Shown here one piece after another: positions 1-8,388 of a stretch of 36,925 nucleotides of DNA (its first letter is position 1; every line of letters starts with the position of its first letter). Source of the stretch: Bacteroidaceae bacterium. Lineage in GTDB: Bacteria; Bacteroidota; Bacteroidia; Bacteroidales; Bacteroidaceae. Location: assembly GCA_902362375.1 (NCBI GenBank), contig CABIVS010000014.1:106401-143325 (forward strand), written 5' to 3'. The notes beneath the pieces were generated by a model, which was not told the DNA's origin, did no database searches, and saw only the letters and a program-made list of their open reading frames with translations. The translations under genes and the position numbers were made by a program.

Positions 1-292
1 CCTCTTCCAATAGTCTGATTCTTTCCGTTGTACTTTCCTCACTGGATAACATAACGATAGGAATTGACTTGAATAATTCATTGTTCTTCATGTATCTTAA
101 GAATTCATCCCCCATCATGAGAGGCATACGAATGTCTGAAATAATGAGGTCAGGTACATTGCCTTCATTAAGCCATTCTATTGCTTTGATGGGATCTTCC
201 AAATAGGTAAAATCATACTCTTTTCCTAGATACACACCGGCCACTTTTCCGATTGTCGATTTATCGTCGACTAGTAATATTTTTTTCTTCAT
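1..292 (-). CDS. Response regulator receiver domain protein (partial, runs off left edge)
   Basis: Translating the minus strand from the ATG at 292 gives 97 residues with no stop before the edge. It starts MKKKILLVDDKSTIG, the usual first beta-strand of a receiver domain, with the acidic pair D9/D10. The phosphoacceptor is D53 in LIISDIRMP, and the conserved Ser/Thr position is in IVMLSS (about 83-84). This is a cytoplasmic CheY-like domain phosphorylated by a histidine kinase. The output domain, if any, lies outside the window, so it could be a stand-alone receiver or the N-terminus of a longer regulator. No partner kinase is adjacent on the visible side. The orphan kinase at 12827-14452 is too far away to pair by position alone. 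Confidence 0.9.
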   Translation of the reverse strand, partial: MKKKILLVDDKSTIGKVAGVYLGKEYDFTYLEDPIKAIEWLNEGNVPDLIISDIRMPLMMGDEFLRYMKNNELFKSIPIVMLSSEESTTERIRLLEE

Positions 293-373
293 ACGAATAG
301 ACCTTTCTATCGCTTGCTTTGTTATTTGATTTGTAGATTAAGATTGTTGTCACATAATATTTGTGATACACTG

Positions 374-381
374 CAAATATA
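374..381 (-). promoter_or_regulatory. Bacteroides -7 promoter box for the response regulator
   Basis: The minus strand reads TATATTTG, a perfect match to the Bacteroides -7 consensus TAnnTTTG, about 80 bp upstream of the response-regulator start. No good TTTG box is seen at the expected 19-bp distance; TTGG lies about 21 bp upstream. Confidence 0.5.
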
Positions 382-475
382 GATATTATTTTAGAATAAT
401 CCCCAATCTGGAGAGTAAAATTCGTGATATATCTTTTTTTTCTATTAATTGCAACTTACAGCATCTTAATGAAAA

Positions 476-507
476 AACACGGATTCCTGTTTTATGAAAT
501 CCGTGTT
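476..507 (-). terminator. Rho-independent terminator of the first LruC lipoprotein gene
   Basis: Perfect 10-bp inverted arms at 476-485 and 498-507 (AACACGGATT / AATCCGTGTT on the minus strand) enclose a 12-nt loop. On the minus strand the second arm runs directly into a T tract. It lies 20 bp past the stop codon at 527. The ACACGGATT core resembles the repeat between trpD and trpC. Confidence 0.85.
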
Positions 508-526
508 AAAGATTAATTGTTAGGCT

Positions 527-2911
527 TTATTTATATACTCTTGATGAATCAAAAGTTTTCCACCATTCTTCATTCTTAGTACCGCCACTGGTTACCCAAC
601 TTTCGAATAATGAGTAAGCAGATTTGATATTCACATATTCCAACGGCCATTTGAAGTCTGTCGGAACCATGATTCCCCATGCCAGGTTATCTTTGCTGAT
701 ATAATATCTCTTGCGGGAAGTAGAGCTATCGTCGTTGTTTCCTCCGAACAAATCGGTATTTGCCAACTTAGTTGGCTGATAGCCGACAATATGAATCTCC
801 TTACGCTGGTTCCTGTTTCCTTCTACGAAGATGAAAACATTCAGTTTGTTGATATTAAGTTCATCCACAGAGATAGGGTTATTGAACTTTATAGTGAAGC
901 TGATATTTTTAGGACTCGTATTAGCAGAGTGGCCTGCAATCGTGTTAATCTGTTCGTAACGGTCTCTTCCCAAAGCTTTGTGAGCATCGTCAAATAATGG
1001 AATAACCGCATAGTCCTGTCCGTTCTCAATCAGATTACTATTCACATTGAAACCTTTAAAAAGAGAGTTGTCACTGAATTCCACCGGCTGCGTAATGGTG
1101 CTGGCAGGAACACCGTCCAGCATGATAGCAGCTCCAATACTCTTGGTAGCTCCGGCAGCCGATAAATCAAGACTTAACGTGAACTCTTCTGCTTTATTGC
1201 TCTTGTTGATAGAGATCTTTCTTTCCTTGACAATCAGAACAAGGTCGTTCATATCGTAATCCCCATATAAAGGCCATTGGTCTTCAAACAGATAAGCATA
1301 ATTACGATTATCATCCATGATGATCGGGAACTTAGGATCTTCAGGATCTCCTCCTTCATTACCATTATTCTTGGTACCTGTACAGACTTCTATCGCAACT
1401 TTGGATTCTCCCATTTTGGTAAAGTATGCGCCATTCAATACATGGAAGTTCTCCCACCATTGTTCCTTTTTAACGTGGTTATCACATTCAATAACCAAAT
1501 TTCCATCATACGTGAAACCTTGTCCGGTAATAACCGGAGATTTGATCATAGAAGTATTTTCGCCTTTTCCATAAAACTTGGCATAGCCGGGAGGTATGCT
1601 GATACTTGTCGTAGCATCCAGCATAGAACCATCACTTAAATTTACTGTTCCATTAACAAACTCCATTTTAGGAGCTTTCAAATATCCTTGAGTAAAGTTA
1701 AACGTCGCTCCGTTGGCATAGAAAGAGGTAGTTGCTTCCATGCTACAAGCGTTATTGACAGTCGTATTGGTAAGACTGATGGTTGTAAACTTCATGATGT
1801 TGTTGTTAGTAGCAACAGCGTCGGAATTTGCAATTAATTTCTCTCCATAAATCTCTCCGTTATTTTCCAATGAGAAATTAGACGGCAGATTTAATTCTCC
1901 TTCCAAACTGATTTTATTGTCATTCACAATTTTCGTATTGGAATTGATTGAGATATTCTTGCTGGCTATGGTTCCTTTGTTGTAGAGTGTTGCACCGGAA
2001 TGTAGCGTCATTGTGTTTACTACAGTCAGTGTGCCCCAGTTTCTTAATGCGGCAGGCGCTCCATTAGTGAATGATATATCCTCTGCATTTACTTCTCCCT
2101 TTTCCATAATGGTCAACATGGAGTTCCTAATGAATGTCATGGTTCCTGATGCTTCAATTTTAGCATTATTCATCACAATGATTTCAATTCCGTTTTGGAA
2201 TTGGAATGTTGCGGGAATCGTCCATTTGGCATCTACATAAACTTTGGTTGCAATTTCACCGTCATAACCGTCAAACTTGAATGTACCGGTATAGTCAGAG
2301 GTGATTTTGTAAGAAGCATCACGCTGCAAAGTGGTTCCTGACATTTCAGTCACTTCTTTTGCATTAGCAGGTATGGAATAGTAATCAGGCTTTTCAAATG
2401 AAAAGCCTCTTGTAGTAGCGGCACGACTCATCAACGCCCTATTTTGTGCAGTGGATCCTGCATAATAGAGTTTACAGATCATGTTATCGCTGTTTTCCGG
2501 CACATCGAACTGATATACCTGTTCACGTCCTCTAGGGTCGGTTTGCTTCACATAAATACCCTTTTGAGTTGGCAGCAGACTGATAGCGGCTGTAACTTTA
2601 AAGTTGTTTTCTTTATTAGCTGTTCTTGTAGCTAGTACGGAGGCATTTTCGTTAGTTAAGGGATCATCTGCATATATTTCAACTAGATAAGCAAATAACC
2701 CTCCTTCTTCATCTTTCACTTCGACCGAGACATTTTTAGTGGTTATCATGCTCCAATCGATATCATCGGGAGCAGCAAAGCCATCTCCCATCGGGTTAGG
2801 TGTTTCGTAAGACGGATCATAGAGATCCTTTCCAGAGTCAACACAACTAGACATAGTACCTGCCATTGCTATTGCAATGATAGGTACAAATTGAATTGTT
2901 TTCTTCATCAT
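527..2911 (-). CDS. LruC-domain surface lipoprotein (first of two distant paralogs)
   Basis: This 794-residue protein starts with a type II signal peptide ending in MSSC (about residue 23), so it should be lipidated. An N-terminal domain of about 170 residues is followed by an Asn-rich middle (about 180-500) with many short beta-strand repeats such as NNGEIYGEKL, which suggests a beta-helix. The C-terminal part (about 535-790) matches the LruC/DUF4842 type, with the hallmark FEDQWPLYGDYDMNDLVL; this acidic loop resembles a calcium-binding motif. The gene at 17011-19350 has the same architecture. It stands alone between its own promoter and terminator. The start may be either of two adjacent ATGs. 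The family's function is not established; a surface structural or adhesive role is only an inference. Confidence 0.85.
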   Translation of the reverse strand: MMKKTIQFVPIIAIAMAGTMSSCVDSGKDLYDPSYETPNPMGDGFAAPDDIDWSMITTKNVSVEVKDEEGGLFAYLVEIYADDPLTNENASVLATRTANKENNFKVTAAISLLPTQKGIYVKQTDPRGREQVYQFDVPENSDNMICKLYYAGSTAQNRALMSRAATTRGFSFEKPDYYSIPANAKEVTEMSGTTLQRDASYKITSDYTGTFKFDGYDGEIATKVYVDAKWTIPATFQFQNGIEIIVMNNAKIEASGTMTFIRNSMLTIMEKGEVNAEDISFTNGAPAALRNWGTLTVVNTMTLHSGATLYNKGTIASKNISINSNTKIVNDNKISLEGELNLPSNFSLENNGEIYGEKLIANSDAVATNNNIMKFTTISLTNTTVNNACSMEATTSFYANGATFNFTQGYLKAPKMEFVNGTVNLSDGSMLDATTSISIPPGYAKFYGKGENTSMIKSPVITGQGFTYDGNLVIECDNHVKKEQWWENFHVLNGAYFTKMGESKVAIEVCTGTKNNGNEGGDPEDPKFPIIMDDNRNYAYLFEDQWPLYGDYDMNDLVLIVKERKISINKSNKAEEFTLSLDLSAAGATKSIGAAIMLDGVPASTITQPVEFSDNSLFKGFNVNSNLIENGQDYAVIPLFDDAHKALGRDRYEQINTIAGHSANTSPKNISFTIKFNNPISVDELNINKLNVFIFVEGNRNQRKEIHIVGYQPTKLANTDLFGGNNDDSSTSRKRYYISKDNLAWGIMVPTDFKWPLEYVNIKSAYSLFESWVTSGGTKNEEWWKTFDSSRVYK

Positions 2912-2950
2912 AATGTATTATTGCTTGATTGTTTGTAACCAAATCCATTA

Positions 2951-2958
2951 CAAAAATA
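2951..2958 (-). promoter_or_regulatory. -7 promoter box of the first LruC lipoprotein gene
   Basis: The minus strand reads TATTTTTG (TAnnTTTG), about 40 bp upstream of the start codon. A TTTC sequence lies 18 bp upstream as a weak -33 box. Confidence 0.55.
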
Positions 2959-3084
2959 ACTGCATATCTTTTATTGGAAATGTTTTTTCTGTTATTTTAT
3001 AGAGTGAAAACAACTATATTTCCGTTTTGGTTCTTCTTTGGCTCTTTTAGGTTTGATTCGGCCTTGATGATGATGAAAAGAATG

Positions 3085-3131
3085 CCCTTGATTTTCACTT
3101 TTATACAACTGTTTAAAATGAAAATCAAGGG
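3085..3131 (-). terminator. Hairpin terminator after ansA
   Basis: Perfect 13-bp arms at 3085-3097 and 3119-3131 (CCCTTGATTTTCA and its complement) extend by about 5 bp past a one-base bulge, with a short loop. It lies 22 bp past the ansA stop codon. The T tract after it on the minus strand is short (TTCTTTTC), so termination efficiency is uncertain. Confidence 0.65.
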
Positions 3132-3152
3132 GTTATAATAGATGGATTTAAC

Positions 3153-4193
3153 TTAAGACTTGGTGATCTCTCCTATTAAGCAGGAGTTCATTTTATATCG
3201 GATATCCTTGTTGGGTAATCCATGTCCCAATAAAAACATGAGCTTTGTTATGGCACATTCGGGAGTACTGTCATATCCACTGATTACACCTGCTTCCAGA
3301 AGATGCATTCCTGTTTCGTAACGTCCCATTTCTACTGCTCCGGAGGCACATTGTGTAATGTTGACAATGATAATTCCACGATCGGTAGCTTCCTTTAGTT
3401 GGCGGATGAACCATTCTTTTTGCGGAGCATTTCCCGAACCGAAGGTTTTCATGACAACCGCTTTCAATCCCGGAACATGAAGCAGAGAAGTCACGATACT
3501 CTCTTGAATGCCTGGAAAAAGTGTTAGAATAACCACATTAGTGTCGAACAGGTAATGCGGCTTTAACGGTTTTGTCGGGTCTGGTTTCCGAATGAGATTA
3601 GGTTCATATTTAATGTGGATACCTACCCGTGCCAATGGCGGATAATTGAAAGAGCGGAAAGCGTTGAAATTCTCCGCATTGATTTTGGTGGTACGGTTAC
3701 CGCGCATTAAATGATTCTCAAAGAAAATACAAACTTCAGGAACGATGGCTGTACCATCCGGGTTTTTAGCTGCAGCAATTTCGATGGCTGTGATGAGGTT
3801 TTCCTTTCCGTCTGTGCGCAAAGTCCCGATCGGGAGCTGGGAACCTGTGAGGATGACAGGTTTACTTAGATTTTCGAGCATGAAACTTAGTGCAGAGGCA
3901 GTGTAAGCCATTGTGTCTGTTCCGTGAAGGATGACGAAACCATCGAAATAATCATAATTGTAATTGATGATCTTTACCAGTTTTGCCCAGTAAGCAGGTT
4001 CCATGTCCGAAGAGTCGAGAGGGGGATCGAACTGGTAGGAAGAGATGCGATAGTTGAATCTTTTTAGCTCGGGCACATGTTTAAGCAAATGATCGAAGTT
4101 GAAGTTTTCTAAAGCGCCTGTTTCCGGATTCTCTATCATTCCGATAGTTCCACCCGTGTAAATTAACAAAACGGAAGGGGTTTCTGCTCTCAT
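3153..4193 (-). CDS. ansA: Type I (cytoplasmic) L-asparaginase
   Basis: The 346-residue protein hydrolyses L-asparagine to aspartate and ammonia. The first active-site motif is IYTGGTIGM (T13, T16). The second is HGTDTM (T92, D93), followed by TGSQLPIGTLRTDGKENL and RGNRTTK, which contains the conserved Lys. The length fits the type I family. No signal peptide is visible, which supports a cytoplasmic enzyme rather than the secreted type II form. It lies downstream of trpA in the same direction, but a hairpin (4372-4417) and its own -7 box (4222-4229) separate it from the trp operon, so it is probably transcribed independently. A terminator-like hairpin follows it. Confidence 0.93.
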   Translation of the reverse strand: MRAETPSVLLIYTGGTIGMIENPETGALENFNFDHLLKHVPELKRFNYRISSYQFDPPLDSSDMEPAYWAKLVKIINYNYDYFDGFVILHGTDTMAYTASALSFMLENLSKPVILTGSQLPIGTLRTDGKENLITAIEIAAAKNPDGTAIVPEVCIFFENHLMRGNRTTKINAENFNAFRSFNYPPLARVGIHIKYEPNLIRKPDPTKPLKPHYLFDTNVVILTLFPGIQESIVTSLLHVPGLKAVVMKTFGSGNAPQKEWFIRQLKEATDRGIIIVNITQCASGAVEMGRYETGMHLLEAGVISGYDSTPECAITKLMFLLGHGLPNKDIRYKMNSCLIGEITKS

Positions 4194-4221
4194 AATTGTT
4201 GAATTACTGTTAAAACACTGA

Positions 4222-4229
4222 CAAAGATA
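4222..4229 (-). promoter_or_regulatory. -7 promoter box of ansA
   Basis: The minus strand reads TATCTTTG (TAnnTTTG), 28 bp upstream of the ansA ATG. No TTTG box is seen 19 bp further upstream. Confidence 0.55.
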
Positions 4230-4371
4230 TAGATTAATTACGAATTATGAGCAGTAAATGATGAATTTGTATGTAGTTTATGATGAAATGTTATAAATCT
4301 GAATAATTATGCGGAATAATCAGATGAATTATAAGAAAATGGCTTCTATATCGTTATAGGTAAATAATCAA

Positions 4372-4417
4372 AGTAATTAAGCAGAATAACCGTACCAAAT
4401 CATTCTACTTAATTACT
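4372..4417 (-). terminator. Terminator-like hairpin at the end of the trp operon
   Basis: Two 16-nt arms (4372-4387 and 4402-4417, AGTAATTAAGYAGAAT type) pair fully in the minus-strand RNA with one U-G wobble, around a 14-nt loop. It lies 26 bp after the trpA stop. The stem is AT-rich and the following tract is only moderately U-rich, so it may be leaky. Confidence 0.6.
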
Positions 4418-4443
4418 GATTGCCGGATTGCTGTCTGTTGTAC

Positions 4444-5214
4444 TTACTTCAATGCTTCTTTTAATTTCAGAATAGCTTTTTCCGGGTCTTTTTCTTCTTC
4501 AAGCAGAGTGACGAACTTGCTTCCGATGATAGCTCCGGAAGCGTGTTCACAAGCTGCTTGGAATGTCGCTTTATTGGAGATGCCAAACCCTACCATCAAC
4601 GGATTGTTCAGGTGCATATCTTCTATCTTTTTGAAGTAAGCCCGTTTTTGTTCGTTGAAATCCTGTTGCGCTCCGGTGGTTGCAGCTGATGAAACCATAT
4701 AAATAAATCCGCCGGTATGTGTATCTATCTCGCGTACCCGTTCTTCGCTGGTTTCCGGTGTGATGAGCATAATCACTCTGATGTTATAGCGTTCGGCAAT
4801 GATACGATAATGTTCTTGATAATCACGGAAAGGGAGGTCAGGGATAATGACGCCGTCGATACCACATTCCACACATTTACGGCAGAAATTCTCAAATCCG
4901 AATTGCATGATTGGGTTTAGATATCCCATGAGTACAAGTGGGATTTTTACGTCTTTGCGAATATCCCGTAATTGTTCAAAAAGAAGTTTTAGAGACATAC
5001 CGTTGCGCAATGCCTGAGTAGCGGCATTCTGAATAACAATGCCATCTGCCATCGGGTCACTGAAAGGAATGCCGACTTCAATCATGCTCACTCCGTGCTT
5101 TTCGAGCGTGCGGATTACATCGGCAGTACCATCTAAAGTAGGAGTACCGGCACAAAAATAAATAGAAAGTATGTCTTTCTTGTTGCTATTGAAAAGTTGA
5201 TTAATTCTATTCAT
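4444..5214 (-). CDS. trpA: Tryptophan synthase alpha subunit
   Basis: This 256-residue TIM-barrel protein cleaves indole-3-glycerol phosphate to indole and glyceraldehyde-3-phosphate, and passes indole to TrpB in the alpha2-beta2 complex. The motif MIEVGIPFSDPMADG contains both catalytic acids (E46 and D57). A phosphate-binding segment, GFGISN, lies near the C-terminus. It is the last gene of the trp operon, 18 bp after trpF. Its partner trpB is the first gene of the same operon, so the two subunits are encoded at opposite ends. The length is slightly below the usual ~268. Confidence 0.97.
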   Translation of the reverse strand: MNRINQLFNSNKKDILSIYFCAGTPTLDGTADVIRTLEKHGVSMIEVGIPFSDPMADGIVIQNAATQALRNGMSLKLLFEQLRDIRKDVKIPLVLMGYLNPIMQFGFENFCRKCVECGIDGVIIPDLPFRDYQEHYRIIAERYNIRVIMLITPETSEERVREIDTHTGGFIYMVSSAATTGAQQDFNEQKRAYFKKIEDMHLNNPLMVGFGISNKATFQAACEHASGAIIGSKFVTLLEEEKDPEKAILKLKEALK

Positions 5215-5232
5215 GACGTTGAAATTTTTAGA

Positions 5233-5856
5233 TTATGATTTTAATTCATTTAAAAATGTCCGGATACGCTCCGGATCCTTTTCTCCCGGTTTCAATTCAA
5301 AACGGCTGTTGAGATCGTATCCGGCAAGCCGGGGATGCTTGAAGTCTTTCAGGGCATTGGCACTGTACGAGTTAATACCTCCACTCAATAGAAAAGGTAT
5401 ATGTCCATTGTACATATCCAGAATACTCCAGTCGAATTGATTTCCCGAACCACCATATTGTTCGCATTTGGTATCGAACAGAAAAAGATCACAGACTTTT
5501 TCGTAGTCATATACCTTTCTCAAATCTTTGGGACGGTCTACTGAAAAGGTCTTGATGATTTTCAATCCAGTGGAATGTAAGGACCGGCAGTATTCCGGCG
5601 ATTCATTTCCGTGGAGCTGCACATAATTCAGTCCGAAACGATCAGCATACATGCTGATTGTCTGCTTGTCTTCGTTGACGAAAACTCCGACACGCTGAGC
5701 GTGAATGGGCAAGTAAGCCGGAAGCTCGTAGACATATCGGGGAGATTTAGGATAGAAGATGAATCCCAGCATATCTATGCCTTCGATAGACTCTACGTCC
5801 TGTATGTTTTCAGCTTCACGCATACCGCATACTTTGATAATTTTTCCGTTAATCAT
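5233..5856 (-). CDS. trpF: Phosphoribosylanthranilate isomerase
   Basis: This 207-residue TIM-barrel enzyme carries out the Amadori rearrangement of N-(5-phosphoribosyl)anthranilate to CdRP. The N-terminal motif KVCGMR carries the catalytic Cys (C10). The catalytic Asp lies in LFLFDTK, and LSGGI is the phosphate-binding loop. It is a stand-alone TrpF rather than a TrpC-TrpF fusion. It lies 26 bp after trpC and 18 bp before trpA in the minus-strand operon. Confidence 0.96.
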   Translation of the reverse strand: MINGKIIKVCGMREAENIQDVESIEGIDMLGFIFYPKSPRYVYELPAYLPIHAQRVGVFVNEDKQTISMYADRFGLNYVQLHGNESPEYCRSLHSTGLKIIKTFSVDRPKDLRKVYDYEKVCDLFLFDTKCEQYGGSGNQFDWSILDMYNGHIPFLLSGGINSYSANALKDFKHPRLAGYDLNSRFELKPGEKDPERIRTFLNELKS

Positions 5857-5882
5857 AGGGCTGTCCGTTTTGAATAATTAGT

Positions 5883-6665
5883 TTATTGGATTGCTTGCAG
5901 GAAATTCTGTAAAGTTTCTCCCGGTTGCTGTGTTTTCATAAATGTTTCACCGATCAGGAATCCTCGGAATCCGGCTGCCCGAAGTCGTTTTACTATTTCC
6001 GGATCGGAGATGCCGCTCTCGGATACCAATACAGCATCTTGGGGGAGTTGTCCGGCCAAGCGGAAAGAGTTTTCTACATCAGTGAAGAAAGTACCTAGAT
6101 TACGGTTGTTGATTCCTACCATATCTATTTTCTTGTTGATGTATATTAATTCCTCGGAGCTGTGAATCTCCAGGAGAACTTCCAGACCTAGTTCATGAGC
6201 TTTTTCTGCAAGTTCATTACATTTCTCCGGTTCTAATGCGGCTGCGATAAGAAGTACGGCATCGGCACCGACAATTTTGGCTTGATAAAGCTGGTATTCG
6301 TCAATGATGAAGTCCTTCCTAAGAATGGGGATCTCTACCAAAGGGCGTGCAGTGCGGATATCCTTCAGGCTTCCTCCGAAAAACTTCTCGTCGGTAAGGA
6401 TGGAAAGGGCGGAGGCTCCTGCTGCTGCATAGGAGGGGACAATCTCTTCCGGGCATGCTTCTTTCTTTATCCATCCTTTGGACGGAGACCGGCGCTTGAA
6501 TTCAGCGATAATACCCGATGCAGAAGAGGATAATGCCTGCTTCATAGAACGAGAGGTCGGAGCTTCGCTGATACCTTCCTGTAATTGCTCGATGGAGATA
6601 GCCTGCTTTTGCAGGTCAACTTCAAATCGTTTGTTTGCTATAATCTCTGATAATATATCTTTCAT
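5883..6665 (-). CDS. trpC: Indole-3-glycerol-phosphate synthase
   Basis: This 260-residue enzyme closes the indole ring, converting CdRP to indole-3-glycerol phosphate. The diagnostic motif EFKRRSPSKG (residues 55-64) holds the catalytic Lys K57. Others are LRKDFIIDEYQ, VGINNRNL and VSESGI. The length is normal for a monofunctional TrpC. It lies after the 111-bp trpD-trpC gap, the only large gap inside the operon, which carries a long palindrome (6696-6768). Confidence 0.97.
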   Translation of the reverse strand: MKDILSEIIANKRFEVDLQKQAISIEQLQEGISEAPTSRSMKQALSSSASGIIAEFKRRSPSKGWIKKEACPEEIVPSYAAAGASALSILTDEKFFGGSLKDIRTARPLVEIPILRKDFIIDEYQLYQAKIVGADAVLLIAAALEPEKCNELAEKAHELGLEVLLEIHSSEELIYINKKIDMVGINNRNLGTFFTDVENSFRLAGQLPQDAVLVSESGISDPEIVKRLRAAGFRGFLIGETFMKTQQPGETLQNFLQAIQ

Positions 6666-6695
6666 CAGTTCGTAGGTTTTTATATTTATGATGAT

Positions 6696-6768
6696 TTAGG
6701 CACGGGGTACACGGATTTTACGGCTTCGGATTAACAAGAACTGTGTAATCCGCGTAATCCGTGCCTAA
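6696..6768. repeat. REP-like imperfect palindrome between trpD and trpC
   Basis: Outer arms TTAGGCACGG (6696-6705) and CCGTGCCTAA (6759-6768) pair perfectly. Inside them the sequence is built from CGGATT units (6712-6717, 6727-6733) facing TAATCCG units (6746-6752, 6755-6761), so several alternative stems can form. It fills most of the 111-bp gap in an otherwise tightly packed operon. There is no T tract, so it is more likely an mRNA-stability or processing element, or a dispersed repeat, than a terminator. Confidence 0.8.
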
Positions 6769-6776
6769 TTTTACAT

Positions 6777-7772
6777 TTAACTATTTAACTCAATGAATTT
6801 CTTCAAAGTTGCTAATGCGCGTCCACTTTCCAATGACTCTTTGGCGAGAGCAATACATTCTTCAATAGTCTTCTCCGGACAAATCACATGGATGGCGAAA
6901 GCTGAATTGACTACCACTACATTCTTTTGAGCTTCCGTAGCTTTGTTATTCAGGATCTGGTCGAAAATCTTAGCTGCATCTTCCGGTGTTTGTCCACCAT
7001 CCAGGTCAGTTTCCTTATAGCGGGAGAATCCGAGACTCTCGGGAGCGTAAATCTTTTCATGATCGCTGGTCGCCACTTTAAACTCATTTGTCAGAGAGAT
7101 TTCGTCATATCCGTCGAGACTATGAACAACGGCAAATTTCGTCTTGCTTTCCTGATAAGTATAGGTATAGAGGCGAAGTAACGGGAGGTTGTAAACTCCT
7201 AAAAGTTGATAGGCCGGTAATACCGGATTAACCAACGGACCGAGCATATTAAAGAAAGTGCGTACTGCCAATCCTTTACGAACCGGAGCTACAGCCTTTA
7301 ATGCCGGATTGAATAAAGGAGCATGCAGATAGGCAAGATTACATTTTTCCATGCTACGACGCAGTTGATCGACGTCACTGGTGAACTTTACACCGTGTTG
7401 CTCCATCACATTACTGGCACCGCTGACTGATGTTGCTCCGTAATTACCATGTTTCACAACCGGGAAACCGGCTCCGGCAACAGTGAAACAAGAAGCTGTG
7501 GAAATATTAAATGTATTTTTTCCATCACCTCCGGTTCCTACGATATCTATCGGAGCAAATTCACTTAAATCAACCGGAATACGCATTTCAAGCAATGCAT
7601 CGCGGAAACCGCATAATTCTTCCACAGAGATATTACGCATCAGAAAGACGGTAATTAAAGAGGCTACCTGTACATCATTATATTTTCCTTGTGCGATGTT
7701 CTGTAAAATGGTGCGAGCCTCATCGCGTCCTAGATATTGATGTTCGAAAAGTTTGTATAGAATCTGTTTCAT
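6777..7772 (-). CDS. trpD: Anthranilate phosphoribosyltransferase
   Basis: This 331-residue enzyme transfers phosphoribosyl from PRPP to anthranilate. The PRPP-binding signature GTGGDGKNTFNIST begins at residue 79. The motif KHGNYGATSVSGASNVMEQ and the segment FFNMLGPLVNP are typical of TrpD. It is stand-alone, not fused to TrpG. It begins 4 bp after the trpG stop, which suggests translational coupling. Confidence 0.97.
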   Translation of the reverse strand: MKQILYKLFEHQYLGRDEARTILQNIAQGKYNDVQVASLITVFLMRNISVEELCGFRDALLEMRIPVDLSEFAPIDIVGTGGDGKNTFNISTASCFTVAGAGFPVVKHGNYGATSVSGASNVMEQHGVKFTSDVDQLRRSMEKCNLAYLHAPLFNPALKAVAPVRKGLAVRTFFNMLGPLVNPVLPAYQLLGVYNLPLLRLYTYTYQESKTKFAVVHSLDGYDEISLTNEFKVATSDHEKIYAPESLGFSRYKETDLDGGQTPEDAAKIFDQILNNKATEAQKNVVVVNSAFAIHVICPEKTIEECIALAKESLESGRALATLKKFIELNS

Positions 7773-7776
7773 AAGT

Positions 7777-8343
7777 TTAATCGTTTAAGAAGTTTTTAAT
7801 AATTTCTTTTCCTTGCGGAGTTAATACTGATTCGGGATGGAACTGAATACCATGTACATTGTAGGTCTTATGGCGGATTGCCATGATTTGTCTTTCCTGA
7901 CTTTCTGCCGTTATTTCCAGGCAATCGGGAAAACCTTCCCGGCTGACTACCCAGGAATGGTATCTTCCGACAGGGATTTCTTTTCCCAACCCTTCAAAAA
8001 GCAAATCCTGGTGAAGGATGGTAATCGGAGTCTGTACTCCATGATATACTTCTTTGAGATTTTCCAAGCGTGCTCCGAAAGCTTCGCCGATGGCTTGATG
8101 ACCGAGGCAGACACCCAGAATACTTTTGGTCGGAGCATATCTTTTAATAATAGGTAATAGCAGTCCGGCTTCTTCGGGTATGCCCGGTCCGGGAGACAGG
8201 ATGATTTTATCAAATCGGTCTACTTCATCAAGCTCTATCTGGTCGTTGCGGACTACTTCTACATCTGTAGCCCCTAATTCTTTCACTGCGTGCAGTAGGT
8301 TATAAGTGAAAGAGTCGTAGTTATCTAAAAGTAATATTTTCAT
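7777..8343 (-). CDS. trpG: Anthranilate synthase component II (glutamine amidotransferase)
   Basis: This class I glutamine amidotransferase supplies ammonia to TrpE. I chose the ATG at 8343, giving 188 residues that begin MKILLLDNYDSFTYNL as is typical. The reading frame extends upstream to a TTG at 8373 and an in-frame ATG at 8355, but those add residues the family lacks. The oxyanion loop is SPGPGIPEEAG. The nucleophile C79 lies in GVCLGHQ, and the triad is completed by H169 and E171 in FHPES. It lies 45 bp after trpE and 4 bp before trpD. It may also serve folate synthesis if no separate pabA exists. Confidence 0.95.
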   Translation of the reverse strand: MKILLLDNYDSFTYNLLHAVKELGATDVEVVRNDQIELDEVDRFDKIILSPGPGIPEEAGLLLPIIKRYAPTKSILGVCLGHQAIGEAFGARLENLKEVYHGVQTPITILHQDLLFEGLGKEIPVGRYHSWVVSREGFPDCLEITAESQERQIMAIRHKTYNVHGIQFHPESVLTPQGKEIIKNFLND

Positions 8344-8388
8344 TTTTATTGTCATTGTAAAATGGTTGTTCAAATACTATCTCTGCTT

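Noticed and set aside
2929..3138. 69-codon plus-strand frame between ansA and the first LruC gene
   Set aside because: It covers the promoter of one gene and the terminator hairpin of the other and has low-complexity composition.
4297..4325. Imperfect ATCTGA...TCAGAT dyad upstream of ansA
   Set aside because: The stem is short and interrupted and is not placed at a clear operator or terminator position.
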